Below, piece after piece: positions 5,783 to 12,120 of a stretch of 15,569 bases of DNA (the stretch's first letter is position 1; each line of letters opens with the position of its first letter). A program made the position numbers and the translations under genes. This stretch comes from an uncultured Actinomycetes bacterium (GTDB lineage Bacteria > Actinomycetota > Thermoleophilia > Miltoncostaeales > Miltoncostaeaceae): positions 1 to 15,569 of the forward strand of contig CAIYRJ010000064.1 in assembly GCA_903928615.1 (NCBI GenBank). The letters run 5' to 3'. The notes under the pieces were generated by a model that ran no database searches, had not been told where the DNA came from, and was given only the letters and a program-made list of their open reading frames with translations.

Positions 5783-6703
5783 ATGGAGCGACCGGGCCTC
5801 GAGAGGCGCCGTGCAGAGCGGCGCGCCCGCACGCGCCGCCGCCGCCGCACCGGGGCTCTTGCCGCCGGCGCCGTGGTGGTCGCGGCAGCCGTCGCCGTGG
5901 GCGTGGTGGTGTCCGGCGGGGGCGGGAGCGATCCCGGCCCTGCGACGGCGTCTTCCCCGGCGTATCGCCAGCCCACCACTGCATCACCGGCCCCCGAGCC
6001 CGCGACGGTGCCCACCACGGCCGACGCCGTGGCGCAGTCGCCCCAGCGCATACGTCCGCCGGTGCCCGGCCCCGGAAGGGTCATCACCGAGGGTCCCGCC
6101 AGCGCGGGGCGCAAGGTGGCGCTCACCATCGACGACGGCACGTGCGCCAGTTGCGTGGACCGCATCCTTGACGTGGTCGAGAAGACCGGGGGGAAGGTGA
6201 CCCTGTTCCCCAACGGGGTGTACGGCAGCAGCTGGGAGCCCCAGGCGAAGCGCATCCGTGATCTGGTGGCCAAGGGGCAGGTGACGCTGGGCAACCACAC
6301 CTACAGCCACGGGGTCGCCACGCAGCTCGGGCCCGCCGCCTTCGGCGCCGACCTCCAGCGCAACGAGGACTGGATCCAGAAGACCTTCAAGATCACGGGC
6401 CGCCCCTGGTTCCGGCCGCCCTACGGCGATCGCAACGCATCCATCGACGCCGCCGCCGGCCAGCGTGGCTATCGCAAGGTGATCATGTGGTCGGGCACCG
6501 TGGCCGACTCGCAGCCGCGAAGCGAGGGATACATCCTCGACGCCATCGACTACTGGGCCCGCCCCGGGTCCATCATCCTGATGCACGCCAACTACCCCGC
6601 CACGGCCAAGGCGCTGCCGAAGATCTTCCGCGCGCTCGAGAAGCGTGGCCTCGAGCCGGTGACGCTCGCCGAGCTGCTCGGCGGGGAGGCCCCGGGCACG
6701 TAG
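5783..6703 (+). CDS. Membrane-anchored polysaccharide deacetylase (NodB/CE4 family)
   Basis: This is a predicted extracytoplasmic hydrolase that removes N-acetyl groups from peptidoglycan or another glycan. Residues 1-22 are very basic and 24-44 form one membrane helix or uncleaved signal anchor. A Pro/Thr/Ala-rich linker covers about 48-100. The NodB domain starts near 110. Motif 1 is LTIDDG (114-119, D117/D118), motif 2 is GNHTYSH (H172 and H176, metal ligands), motif 3 is RPPYG (211-215), W236 with D242 stand for motif 4, and LMH (H268) is motif 5. C121 and C124 lie directly after motif 1, which is unusual. AGGA at 5772-5775 could be a ribosome site, but TAGGAT at 5771-5776 ends 6 bases before the ATG and also suits a leaderless start. 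The substrate is inferred from family only. It is convergent with the kinase gene that follows. Confidence 0.88.
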   Translation: MERPGLERRRAERRARTRRRRRTGALAAGAVVVAAAVAVGVVVSGGGGSDPGPATASSPAYRQPTTASPAPEPATVPTTADAVAQSPQRIRPPVPGPGRVITEGPASAGRKVALTIDDGTCASCVDRILDVVEKTGGKVTLFPNGVYGSSWEPQAKRIRDLVAKGQVTLGNHTYSHGVATQLGPAAFGADLQRNEDWIQKTFKITGRPWFRPPYGDRNASIDAAAGQRGYRKVIMWSGTVADSQPRSEGYILDAIDYWARPGSIILMHANYPATAKALPKIFRALEKRGLEPVTLAELLGGEAPGT

Positions 6704-6754
6704 CGCTCGCCGCACGCCGGTGCTTTCGGCGGCGGTGACCGCGCGCCTTCGGCG

Positions 6755-8149
6755 CTAGCCCGTGTGGAAGTCCACGGTCAACAGCGCGCCGCCCCCCGGG
6801 GCGTTGGCGGCGGTGACCGTGGCGCCGTGCATCTCGGCCACCTGCTGCACGATCGAGAGCCCCAGGCCCGAGCCCGGCTTGCCGCGCGCCTCTGCCGATC
6901 GGTAGAAGCGGTCGAACACGTGGGGCAGGTCGTCGTCCGAGAAGCCGGGCCCGTGGTCGCGCACGGTCAGCACCCCGTCGGCCAGGGCCACCTCGATCGG
7001 CTGGCCGGGCGCGTTCCACTTGACCGCGTTGTCGAGCAGGTTGGCCACCAGGCGGTTGAGCCGCTCGGGTACGCCGTCGACGACCGTGGGGGAGAGGTCG
7101 GCGAGCACCGTCACGCCCGGATGCAGGCGCCGGATGCGCTCAATCGCCGCCGCGGTGATCTCGTCGATGCGCATGTCCTGCGCCTCGTCGTCGCGCACGG
7201 TGGTCTCGCCGGCGCGCACGATGTCGGTGACCAGCGCCGCGAGCTCGTCCGTCTGCTCCACCACGTCGCGCAGCAGGGCGGCGTGCTCCTCGGGCGGCAG
7301 CGTGCCGGGCTGCTGCAGCACCTCGATGTTGGCGCGCAGCGATGCCAGGGGCGTGCGGAGCTCGTGCGAGGCATCGGCCACGAGGCGTCGCTGGGCCTCG
7401 GCGGATGATTCGAGCTGGTCGAGGGTTCCGTTGAACACCCGGGCCAGGCGCGCCACCTCGTCGTCGCCATTGACGGGGAGGCGCCGCGAGAGGTCGCCGG
7501 CGCCTGCGAGCGCCTCGGTTTCGGCGGTGAAGTCGGTGACCGGTCGCAGCGCCCGCCCCGTGAGGAACCATCCGAGGCCCGCCCCCACGGCGATGCCGGC
7601 CCCGGTGACCACCAGCAGGATGACGCCGAGCCCCTGCAGCACCGACTGCACCTCGTCCACCGGGCGGGCGAACTCCACCGCCACGCCCGCGGCGACCGGC
7701 GCGGTGACCCCGCGCAGGGGCACGCCCTGCACGTCGGCGTCCCAGAAGTAGGTGCGCGAGGTGCCCGCCGCCACCTCGCGGTCGCGGTCGGTCACGGGCA
7801 GGGTGACGGCGTCGAGCCGCACTCCGCGGTCCCCTCCATCGCGACGGTCGCCCGGGCCCCTGCCGCGGCGCTGCGTGTCTGCCGATCCCTCCGTGAGGCC
7901 GGTGTCGGGGGTGACCACCTGCGAATACACCTGCGGCCCGCCGAACCGGTCGCTGCGCTCGAAGATGCCCGGCGGGGGCAGCCCCCTCGGGCCTTCACGC
8001 GTGATCCTCTCCACCCGCTGGCGCAGCGAGTCGTCCACCTCGCCGAGGAGTCGGGCGCGCACCGCGAGGTAGCTTGCCAGCGACGCCGCGGCCACCGCGA
8101 GCGCCACGGTGATCGCGGTGGCGATGGCCAGCCGGCGGCGGATCGTCAT
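6755..8149 (-). CDS. Two-component sensor histidine kinase, HAMP type (MprB-like)
   Basis: This membrane kinase senses an external signal and phosphorylates the regulator encoded just upstream. It has a transmembrane helix at about 8-29, an extracytoplasmic sensor region at about 30-172, a second helix at about 174-197 and a HAMP linker at about 197-250. HisKA follows with [16 protein letters not shown] (phospho-acceptor H262). The HATPase domain has N box [13 protein letters not shown] (367-379), G1 DHGPGF (398-403), F box FDRFYRS and G2 GSGLGLS (426-432). The 464-residue length is typical. The sensor region contains a low-complexity Arg/Gly/Asp stretch at about 93-111. The ATG at 8147-8149 overlaps the regulator stop (ATGA); a longer frame upstream is overlap with that gene. 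The order regulator-kinase and the ASHELRTPL core resemble actinobacterial MprAB, an envelope-stress system, but the stimulus is unknown. Confidence 0.9.
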   Translation of the reverse strand: MTIRRRLAIATAITVALAVAAASLASYLAVRARLLGEVDDSLRQRVERITREGPRGLPPPGIFERSDRFGGPQVYSQVVTPDTGLTEGSADTQRRGRGPGDRRDGGDRGVRLDAVTLPVTDRDREVAAGTSRTYFWDADVQGVPLRGVTAPVAAGVAVEFARPVDEVQSVLQGLGVILLVVTGAGIAVGAGLGWFLTGRALRPVTDFTAETEALAGAGDLSRRLPVNGDDEVARLARVFNGTLDQLESSAEAQRRLVADASHELRTPLASLRANIEVLQQPGTLPPEEHAALLRDVVEQTDELAALVTDIVRAGETTVRDDEAQDMRIDEITAAAIERIRRLHPGVTVLADLSPTVVDGVPERLNRLVANLLDNAVKWNAPGQPIEVALADGVLTVRDHGPGFSDDDLPHVFDRFYRSAEARGKPGSGLGLSIVQQVAEMHGATVTAANAPGGGALLTVDFHTG

Positions 8150-8826
8150 GAGTCGCGCAGCACGTAGCCCACGCCGCGCACGGTGTGGATGAGGCGCGAG
8201 CTGCCGCCCTCCTCGAGCTTGCGCCGCAGGTAGCCCACGTACACGCCGAGCGAGTTCGAGGTGGGGCCGAAGTCGTAGCCCCATACCCGCTCGTGGATGA
8301 CCGACCGGGTGAGCACCACGCGGGGGTTGCGCATGAAGAGCTCGAGCAGCTGGAACTCGGTGCGGGTGAGCTCGATCTGCCGTCCGCCGCGCTCGGCGGC
8401 ATGCCCCGCCAGGTCGAGCGAGAGGTCGTCGAAGCGCAGGACCGTGGCGTCATCGCCGGCCTGCGCGCCGGTGCGTCGCAGCAGGGCGCGGAGCCGGGCG
8501 AGGAGCTCCTGCAGCGCGAAGGGCTTCACCATGTAGTCGTCGGCGCCTGCGTCGAGGCCCGCCACGCGGTCGCCCACGGCGTCGCGCGCGGTGAGCATGA
8601 GCACCGGCGTGGCGTCGCCGGCCGCGCGCAGGCGACGGCACACCTCGATGCCGTCGACGCCCGGCATCATCACGTCGAGCAGCACCGCATCAGGCGCCCG
8701 CTCGGCGCGCGATGCCAGGGCCTCGTCGCCGTCGGCGGCGAGCTCCACCTCGTACCCGGCCAGCGTGAGGGCCCGCCGCACCGCGGTGCGGACGGCCTCC
8801 TCATCGTCGGCAACGAGGATCCTCAC
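8146..8826 (-). CDS. OmpR/PhoB-family response regulator (MprA-like)
   Basis: This cytosolic DNA-binding regulator has 226 residues. The receiver domain (1-118) has the acidic pocket D7/D8, phospho-acceptor D51 ([11 protein letters not shown]), T79 (LTAR) and K101 (VKPFA). The winged-helix domain (about 130-225) has the typical [17 protein letters not shown], then [11 protein letters not shown], and it ends [16 protein letters not shown] at 8824-8826 gives the usual N-terminus [10 protein letters not shown]; an in-frame start 69 bases further upstream would add an atypical tail within a GC-rich inverted repeat. There is no Shine-Dalgarno before the GTG, but CACACT ends 6 bases ahead of it, so a leaderless start is possible. 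Its likely targets include the gene upstream, which has OmpR-type direct repeats at 9889-9914. Confidence 0.9.
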   Translation of the reverse strand: MRILVADDEEAVRTAVRRALTLAGYEVELAADGDEALASRAERAPDAVLLDVMMPGVDGIEVCRRLRAAGDATPVLMLTARDAVGDRVAGLDAGADDYMVKPFALQELLARLRALLRRTGAQAGDDATVLRFDDLSLDLAGHAAERGGRQIELTRTEFQLLELFMRNPRVVLTRSVIHERVWGYDFGPTSNSLGVYVGYLRRKLEEGGSSRLIHTVRGVGYVLRDS

Positions 8827-8843
8827 GTCACGAGTGTGCCGAA

Positions 8844-8892
8844 CCGGCCGGGCGCACGTCGGTGGCGGTGCCCCCGGCGCGCGCCCGGCCGG
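8844..8892. repeat. 12-base inverted repeat between the secreted-protein and regulator genes
   Basis: CCGGCCGGGCGC (8844-8855) and GCGCCCGGCCGG (8881-8892) are perfect reverse complements separated by 25 bases. They fill the 93-base gap after the secreted-protein stop (8920) and before the regulator start (8826). In RNA this is a very stable stem. It could end or attenuate the upstream transcript and so set different expression for the abundant secreted protein and the regulatory pair. There is no T run. Confidence 0.5.
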
Positions 8893-8919
8893 CAATGCGG
8901 CCGTCGGTGCGAGCTGCCG

Positions 8920-9822
8920 TCACGGACCCCAGCCGCCGTGCGGGCCGCCGGGGCCGTGCTCGCCCGGACCGTGCCCGCCAGGGCCGCGGCCGTTGACGAT
9001 CGCCGTGGCCATCGCCGTGACCTGCGCGTCATCGAGCTTCGGGGCGCCCGCCTTCTGCCCCTGCGCCTTCAGCGCCGCCTGCACGGCGTCCACCACGGTG
9101 GCGACGTCCACGCCCTTCTCCTTCGCCACATCGGCGGCCGTCTTCCCCGCCTCGCGCGCCTGGTGCAAGGCGTCCTCGGTGATGCCGAGTGACTTCGTGA
9201 TCGCCTGCTCCACGGCCTCGCGACCCGGGCCGCCCCTGTGGCCGCCCTTCGGGCCCTTCTTGCCGTCCGCGATGTCATTGGCCACCTGCGTCGCCTGGGC
9301 GTCGGTGATGCCCTGGCCGCGCTCGGATGCCTTGATGGTGGCGGAGATCGTGCTGATGAGGTCGTCGCGGCTCATGCCCTTGGCCTCGGCGATCTGGGCA
9401 AGGGTCTTGCCCTGTGCCTCCTGCTCGTCGATCTGCTCCTCGGTCAGGCCGATCTTCTTGCCCACCGCGGCCTCGATCGCGTCCATGCCGTGCCCGCCGC
9501 GGCCGTGGTGGCCACGGTCGCCCGGCCCGTGCATGCCGGGCAGCGGGGCGTCCTTGGCGCGCTCGAGCATCGTGTCGGCCTGGTCCTGGGTGATGCGGCC
9601 GGCAGCCACCTGCTCCTGCAGGCGCTGCTTCAGGACGTCGGCGAAGGCGCCCTTCACCTCGGCCGGAGTGATCTGCTCGCCGGTGCGGTTGGACAGCGCA
9701 CTCGCGAGGTCGCCGGCTGGGTCGTCCCGTCCGCTGGTCGCGGCGAAGGCGCCGGCGAGTCCGCCGCCCACGAGCACGCCGACGCCGGCGAGCACGGCGA
9801 TGCGCTTGTTCCTGGTCTTCAC
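8920..9822 (-). CDS. Secreted or membrane-anchored repeat protein with His/Gly-rich linkers, function unknown
   Basis: I do not recognise a named family. The start is GTG 9820-9822, because GGGAG (complement of 9829-9833) lies 6 bases before it; the ATG at 9828 abuts that motif with no spacing. The product has 300 residues. A signal peptide or anchor covers about 1-28. Three helical units follow: a partial one at about 39-93 (QRLQEQVAAGRITQDQADTM), then full units at about 115-187 and 203-278. Full units share the pattern LGhTEexL....GKT.A.hA..KGh....h, then ITDAQ or LDDAQ and a short helix. Each unit ends in a Gly/His-rich segment: GMHGPGDRGHHGRGGHGM, KKGPKGGHRGGPG, and a C-terminal GGHGPGEHGPGGPHGGW. 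Such segments could bind metal ions or polyanions. It lies directly upstream of the regulator-kinase pair on the same strand. Confidence 0.75.
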   Translation of the reverse strand: MKTRNKRIAVLAGVGVLVGGGLAGAFAATSGRDDPAGDLASALSNRTGEQITPAEVKGAFADVLKQRLQEQVAAGRITQDQADTMLERAKDAPLPGMHGPGDRGHHGRGGHGMDAIEAAVGKKIGLTEEQIDEQEAQGKTLAQIAEAKGMSRDDLISTISATIKASERGQGITDAQATQVANDIADGKKGPKGGHRGGPGREAVEQAITKSLGITEDALHQAREAGKTAADVAKEKGVDVATVVDAVQAALKAQGQKAGAPKLDDAQVTAMATAIVNGRGPGGHGPGEHGPGGPHGGWGP

Positions 9823-9828
9823 GGTCAT

Positions 9829-9878
9829 CTCCCGAGGTCGTTCATCAGTGACGCCGCCAATGGTGCGGCGCCGACCTC
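9829..9878 (-). promoter_or_regulatory. 5' UTR stem abutting the ribosome binding site of the secreted-protein gene
   Basis: Read on the - strand, GAGGTCG (9878-9872) pairs with CGACCTC (9840-9834), and between them CGCCGC/GCGGCG (9870-9865 with 9857-9852) forms an inner stem with a 7-base loop. The 3' arm of the outer stem runs directly into GGGAG (9833-9829), the ribosome binding site of the GTG start. The fold could control access of ribosomes or stabilise the message. Confidence 0.4.
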
Positions 9879-9888
9879 AGGATGGGAC

Positions 9889-9914
9889 AAGATGAACCTA
9901 AGACCCCCGTAAGA
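9889..9914. promoter_or_regulatory. Candidate OmpR-type operator: three AAGA direct repeats, 11-base period
   Basis: On the + strand AAGA begins at 9889, 9900 and 9911, an exact 11-base period (TCTT repeats when read toward the - strand gene). OmpR/PhoB-family dimers bind such tandem direct repeats of 10-11 bases head to tail. The repeats lie about 67-90 bases ahead of the GTG of the secreted-protein gene, in the only sizeable gap upstream of it, where an activator site would be expected. Confidence 0.5.
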
Positions 9915-9932
9915 ATGCGCGTCGCGCCGGAA

Positions 9933-9979
9933 CATCCCCACGGGCGCATCCGGCACGCGTGCAAGGCGCTCCGGGGATG
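9933..9979 (-). terminator. Possible terminator after the SRPBCC gene
   Basis: CATCCCC (9933-9939) and GGGGATG (9973-9979) are a perfect 7-base inverted repeat enclosing 33 bases, which include the 10-base palindrome GCACGCGTGC (9953-9962). It begins 7 bases after the SRPBCC stop. No T run is present. It may insulate the SRPBCC transcript from the secreted-protein promoter. Confidence 0.35.
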
Positions 9980-9986
9980 GGCATCG

Positions 9987-10397
9987 TCAGGCCGCGCCGC
10001 CCTCCAGCACGTCCCGAAGGCCCTTCAGGGCCTCCATCTGGCGGTCCACGAGGCGCTCCTCCATGTCGATGGAGGAATCCTCGTGCACGGCATGGGTGTT
10101 CCAGACCACGCGGCAGCCGGAGTCGGTGGGCACCACGGTGAACGAGGCGTGGTGCTCGGCCAGCGGCAGGCCGTCGGTCACGGCGTACGAGTAGGTCATG
10201 GCGTCGTCGTCGCGGGAGAGGATCTCCTCCACGAGCACGGCGCCGTCGGCCCGCGAGAGCGTGCGCACGTTGCCGTCGAGCGTGCACTCGACGTAGAGCG
10301 GGTACCACCTGGGCACTCCGCAGGGGTCCGCCACGAGCGCCCATGCGTCCTCGGCCGGCACCGCCACGTCGATCTGCACTCCGAAGTCCGCGCCCAT
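9987..10397 (-). CDS. SRPBCC (START/polyketide cyclase-like) family protein
   Basis: This small cytosolic protein of 136 residues has the helix-grip fold pattern of the SRPBCC superfamily: an N-terminal strand VQIDVAVPAEDAWALVADP (7-25), then RWYP, a run of amphipathic strands (LSRADGAVLVEEIL, AMTYSYAVTDGLPL, HHASFTVVP, CRVVWNTHAV), and a long C-terminal helix from about 109 to 131. Members bind hydrophobic ligands in an internal cavity, and some are cyclases or dehydratases; no catalytic residues can be assigned here. ATG 10395-10397 follows GGGGAGG with 8 bases of spacing; a GTG three codons upstream overlaps that site and is less likely. It lies 55 bases downstream of the DHA2 exporter on the same strand and may be co-transcribed with it. 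Confidence 0.75.
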   Translation of the reverse strand: MGADFGVQIDVAVPAEDAWALVADPCGVPRWYPLYVECTLDGNVRTLSRADGAVLVEEILSRDDDAMTYSYAVTDGLPLAEHHASFTVVPTDSGCRVVWNTHAVHEDSSIDMEERLVDRQMEALKGLRDVLEGGAA

Positions 10398-10412
10398 CGC
10401 GGTCACCTCCCC

Positions 10413-10428
10413 GCCGCCCGCGGGCGGC
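10413..10428. repeat. 16-base perfect GC palindrome between the exporter and SRPBCC genes
   Basis: GCCGCCCGCGGGCGGC is its own reverse complement and lies in the 55-base gap after the exporter stop, just before the SRPBCC ribosome site. In RNA it would give only short stems with a tight loop. It may be a weak terminator or attenuator, or a chance result of GC richness. Confidence 0.3.
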
Positions 10429-10452
10429 CTCGCCTGCGGGAACTCTCGCGCA

Positions 10453-12051
10453 TCAGCCCTCGGGTGGCCCTCGCGCCGCCATGGGAGTCTTCGGCAGCCC
10501 GCCTGTCATGAGCAGCCCGAGCAGCCCGATGACGAACACGATGGCGAGCGCGCCGCGCAGTGACTCGAGCTTGGAGGTCTCGTAGGCATCCACGACCGCG
10601 TTCACCTGATCGGGCGGCAGCCCGGCCTCGACCATTGCCTGGTCGACCTGGTCGGAGGACACCACCTGGATGCCCGTGGCCGTGGCCTGCTTGGCAGCCG
10701 CCTGCAGGTTGGCGTCGGCCGCCGGCTGGTTGGCGAGGTTCGCGTTGAAGGTGGCGGCGAGGCCGATGAAGAGCACCGATCCGGCCAGGGCAACGCCGAG
10801 CGAGCTGCCGAGGTTCTGGCCGGTGCCCTGCAGCCCACCGAGCTCGCTGCTCCTCGACTCATCCGCCGCCGAGAGGTTGACGTTGGTGATCTGCGACACG
10901 GCGAGGCCGAGCCCGACGCCGATGACAGCCATCGCGATGGCGAACAGCGTGCCGCGCGCCTCGGGCTGGATCGACCCGATGAGCAGCAGCACGCCGATGG
11001 CCGACAGCACGAGGCCGATCTGGATGAGCGTGCGCGGCGAGACCTTCGATGCGAGGCGCGATCCCGCGACGGCCATCACGAAGAGCGCGATCGACATCGG
11101 CAGCATGCGCAGGCCCGACTCGAATGCATCGAGGCCGAGCACGGTCTGCAGGTAGAGGGGGAGGATGAAGAAGACCCCGCCGATGACGAAGTAGAGGGTC
11201 ATCTGCGATCCCAGCCCGGCGCGCAGGCTGCGGATGCCCAGCAGGTCGGTGCCGAGCAGGGGCTGCCGGCCCGCCGCCACCACGTGGCGCTCCCAGGCGA
11301 AGAACGCCCACCCGACGAGCACGCCCACGAGCACGATGGGGATGACCGGCGAGAAGCCCAGCACCTCGAACGGCGGGTCGATGGGGTGGATGATCCCCCA
11401 GGTGCTCGACGACACCAGGGCGAGCACGATGAGGATCATCGAGGCGGCCGAGAGGATGACCCCGGTCACGTCGAAGCGGCCCGCGATCGTCTTGCGCCCG
11501 CCGTCCCGGATGAACGGGGTGAGGGGCAGGATGACCGCCGCGATGATGATGGTCTCGGCGCCGAACACCCAGCGCCAGGAGAACTCGCTGGTCACCCAGC
11601 CGCCGATAAGCGGGCCCGCGGCCGCCGCGGCGCCGGCGATGCCGCCGATGATGCCGAAGGCGATCGCCCGGTCGCGCCCCTCGTAGTTGACGGCTGCGAG
11701 CGCCGCGATGGCGGGGATCACCAGCACGGCGCCGAGGCCCTCGATCACCGACCAGCCGATGAACAGCACCGCGAAGTCGGGGGCGAGCGCGGTGGTGAGG
11801 GATCCGATGCCGTAGACCACGCTGCCGATCACGAACGTGCGCCGCCTGCCCAGGCGGTCGCCGATGCCCGCGCCGGCCAGCATGAAGCCGGCCATCGTGA
11901 GGGTGAAGGTGGCGATGGCGAGCTGCATGTTGCTCACCGTCGTGCCGAGGTCGTTCACCACCGTGGTGATCGAGACGTTCATCACGGTGGCGTCGATGAC
12001 CATGACGAACTGGGCCAGGCCCAGCACGATGACGGGAAGCCACTTGCGCAC
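10453..12051 (-). CDS. MFS drug-efflux transporter, DHA2 (14-helix) family
   Basis: This predicted inner-membrane proton-coupled exporter has 532 residues and about 14 hydrophobic helices. TM1 carries the DHA2-type acidic residue D20 (VIDATVMNVSI). Motif A is GIGDRLGRRR (62-71). Motif C, which marks exporters, is GIAGAAAAAGPLIGG (137-151). A hydrophilic loop of about 60 residues (434-497) precedes the last helix; similar loops occur in EmrB/QacA-type proteins, but this one is long and rich in Ala and Gln. The start is GTG 12049-12051; no Shine-Dalgarno is seen, while TAGCCT ends 6 bases upstream, which suits a leaderless message. Family members export lipophilic drugs or small metabolites, and the substrate here cannot be read. 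A lipid- or polyketide-binding SRPBCC gene follows. Confidence 0.9.
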   Translation of the reverse strand: MRKWLPVIVLGLAQFVMVIDATVMNVSITTVVNDLGTTVSNMQLAIATFTLTMAGFMLAGAGIGDRLGRRRTFVIGSVVYGIGSLTTALAPDFAVLFIGWSVIEGLGAVLVIPAIAALAAVNYEGRDRAIAFGIIGGIAGAAAAAGPLIGGWVTSEFSWRWVFGAETIIIAAVILPLTPFIRDGGRKTIAGRFDVTGVILSAASMILIVLALVSSSTWGIIHPIDPPFEVLGFSPVIPIVLVGVLVGWAFFAWERHVVAAGRQPLLGTDLLGIRSLRAGLGSQMTLYFVIGGVFFILPLYLQTVLGLDAFESGLRMLPMSIALFVMAVAGSRLASKVSPRTLIQIGLVLSAIGVLLLIGSIQPEARGTLFAIAMAVIGVGLGLAVSQITNVNLSAADESRSSELGGLQGTGQNLGSSLGVALAGSVLFIGLAATFNANLANQPAADANLQAAAKQATATGIQVVSSDQVDQAMVEAGLPPDQVNAVVDAYETSKLESLRGALAIVFVIGLLGLLMTGGLPKTPMAARGPPEG

Positions 12052-12057
12052 GGCACG

Positions 12058-12063
12058 AGGCTA
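12058..12063 (-). promoter_or_regulatory. Candidate -10 element for leaderless transcription of the DHA2 exporter
   Basis: On the - strand TAGCCT (complement of 12058-12063) is followed by 6 bases and then the GTG start at 12051. It fits TAnnnT at leaderless distance. No -35 hexamer is evident 16-18 bases upstream. Confidence 0.35.
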
Positions 12064-12101
12064 CGGGATGCCGACCCCGCCGCCGCCCGCCAGGCCGGGG
12101 G

Positions 12102-12117
12102 GTAGGGGTAGCCCTAC
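12102..12117 (-). terminator. Hairpin just after the second MFS gene
   Basis: GTAGGG (12102-12107) and CCCTAC (12112-12117) form a 6-base stem with a 4-base loop, starting 3 bases after the stop of the upstream transporter on the - strand and followed there by a run of C. It is a plausible terminator between the two transporter genes, consistent with separate transcription of the exporter. Confidence 0.35.
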
Positions 12118-12120
12118 GGC

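Noticed and set aside
6704..6754. Bidirectional terminator between the deacetylase and the kinase
   Set aside because: Only short GC stems are seen (GCGCC/GGCGC with a 3-base loop), with no T run on either side; such stems are frequent in this base composition.
8827..8895. N-terminal extension of the response regulator to 8895
   Set aside because: The added 23 residues are Pro/Arg-rich, are not part of any receiver domain and lie in the inverted repeat; GTG 8826 gives the standard N-terminus.
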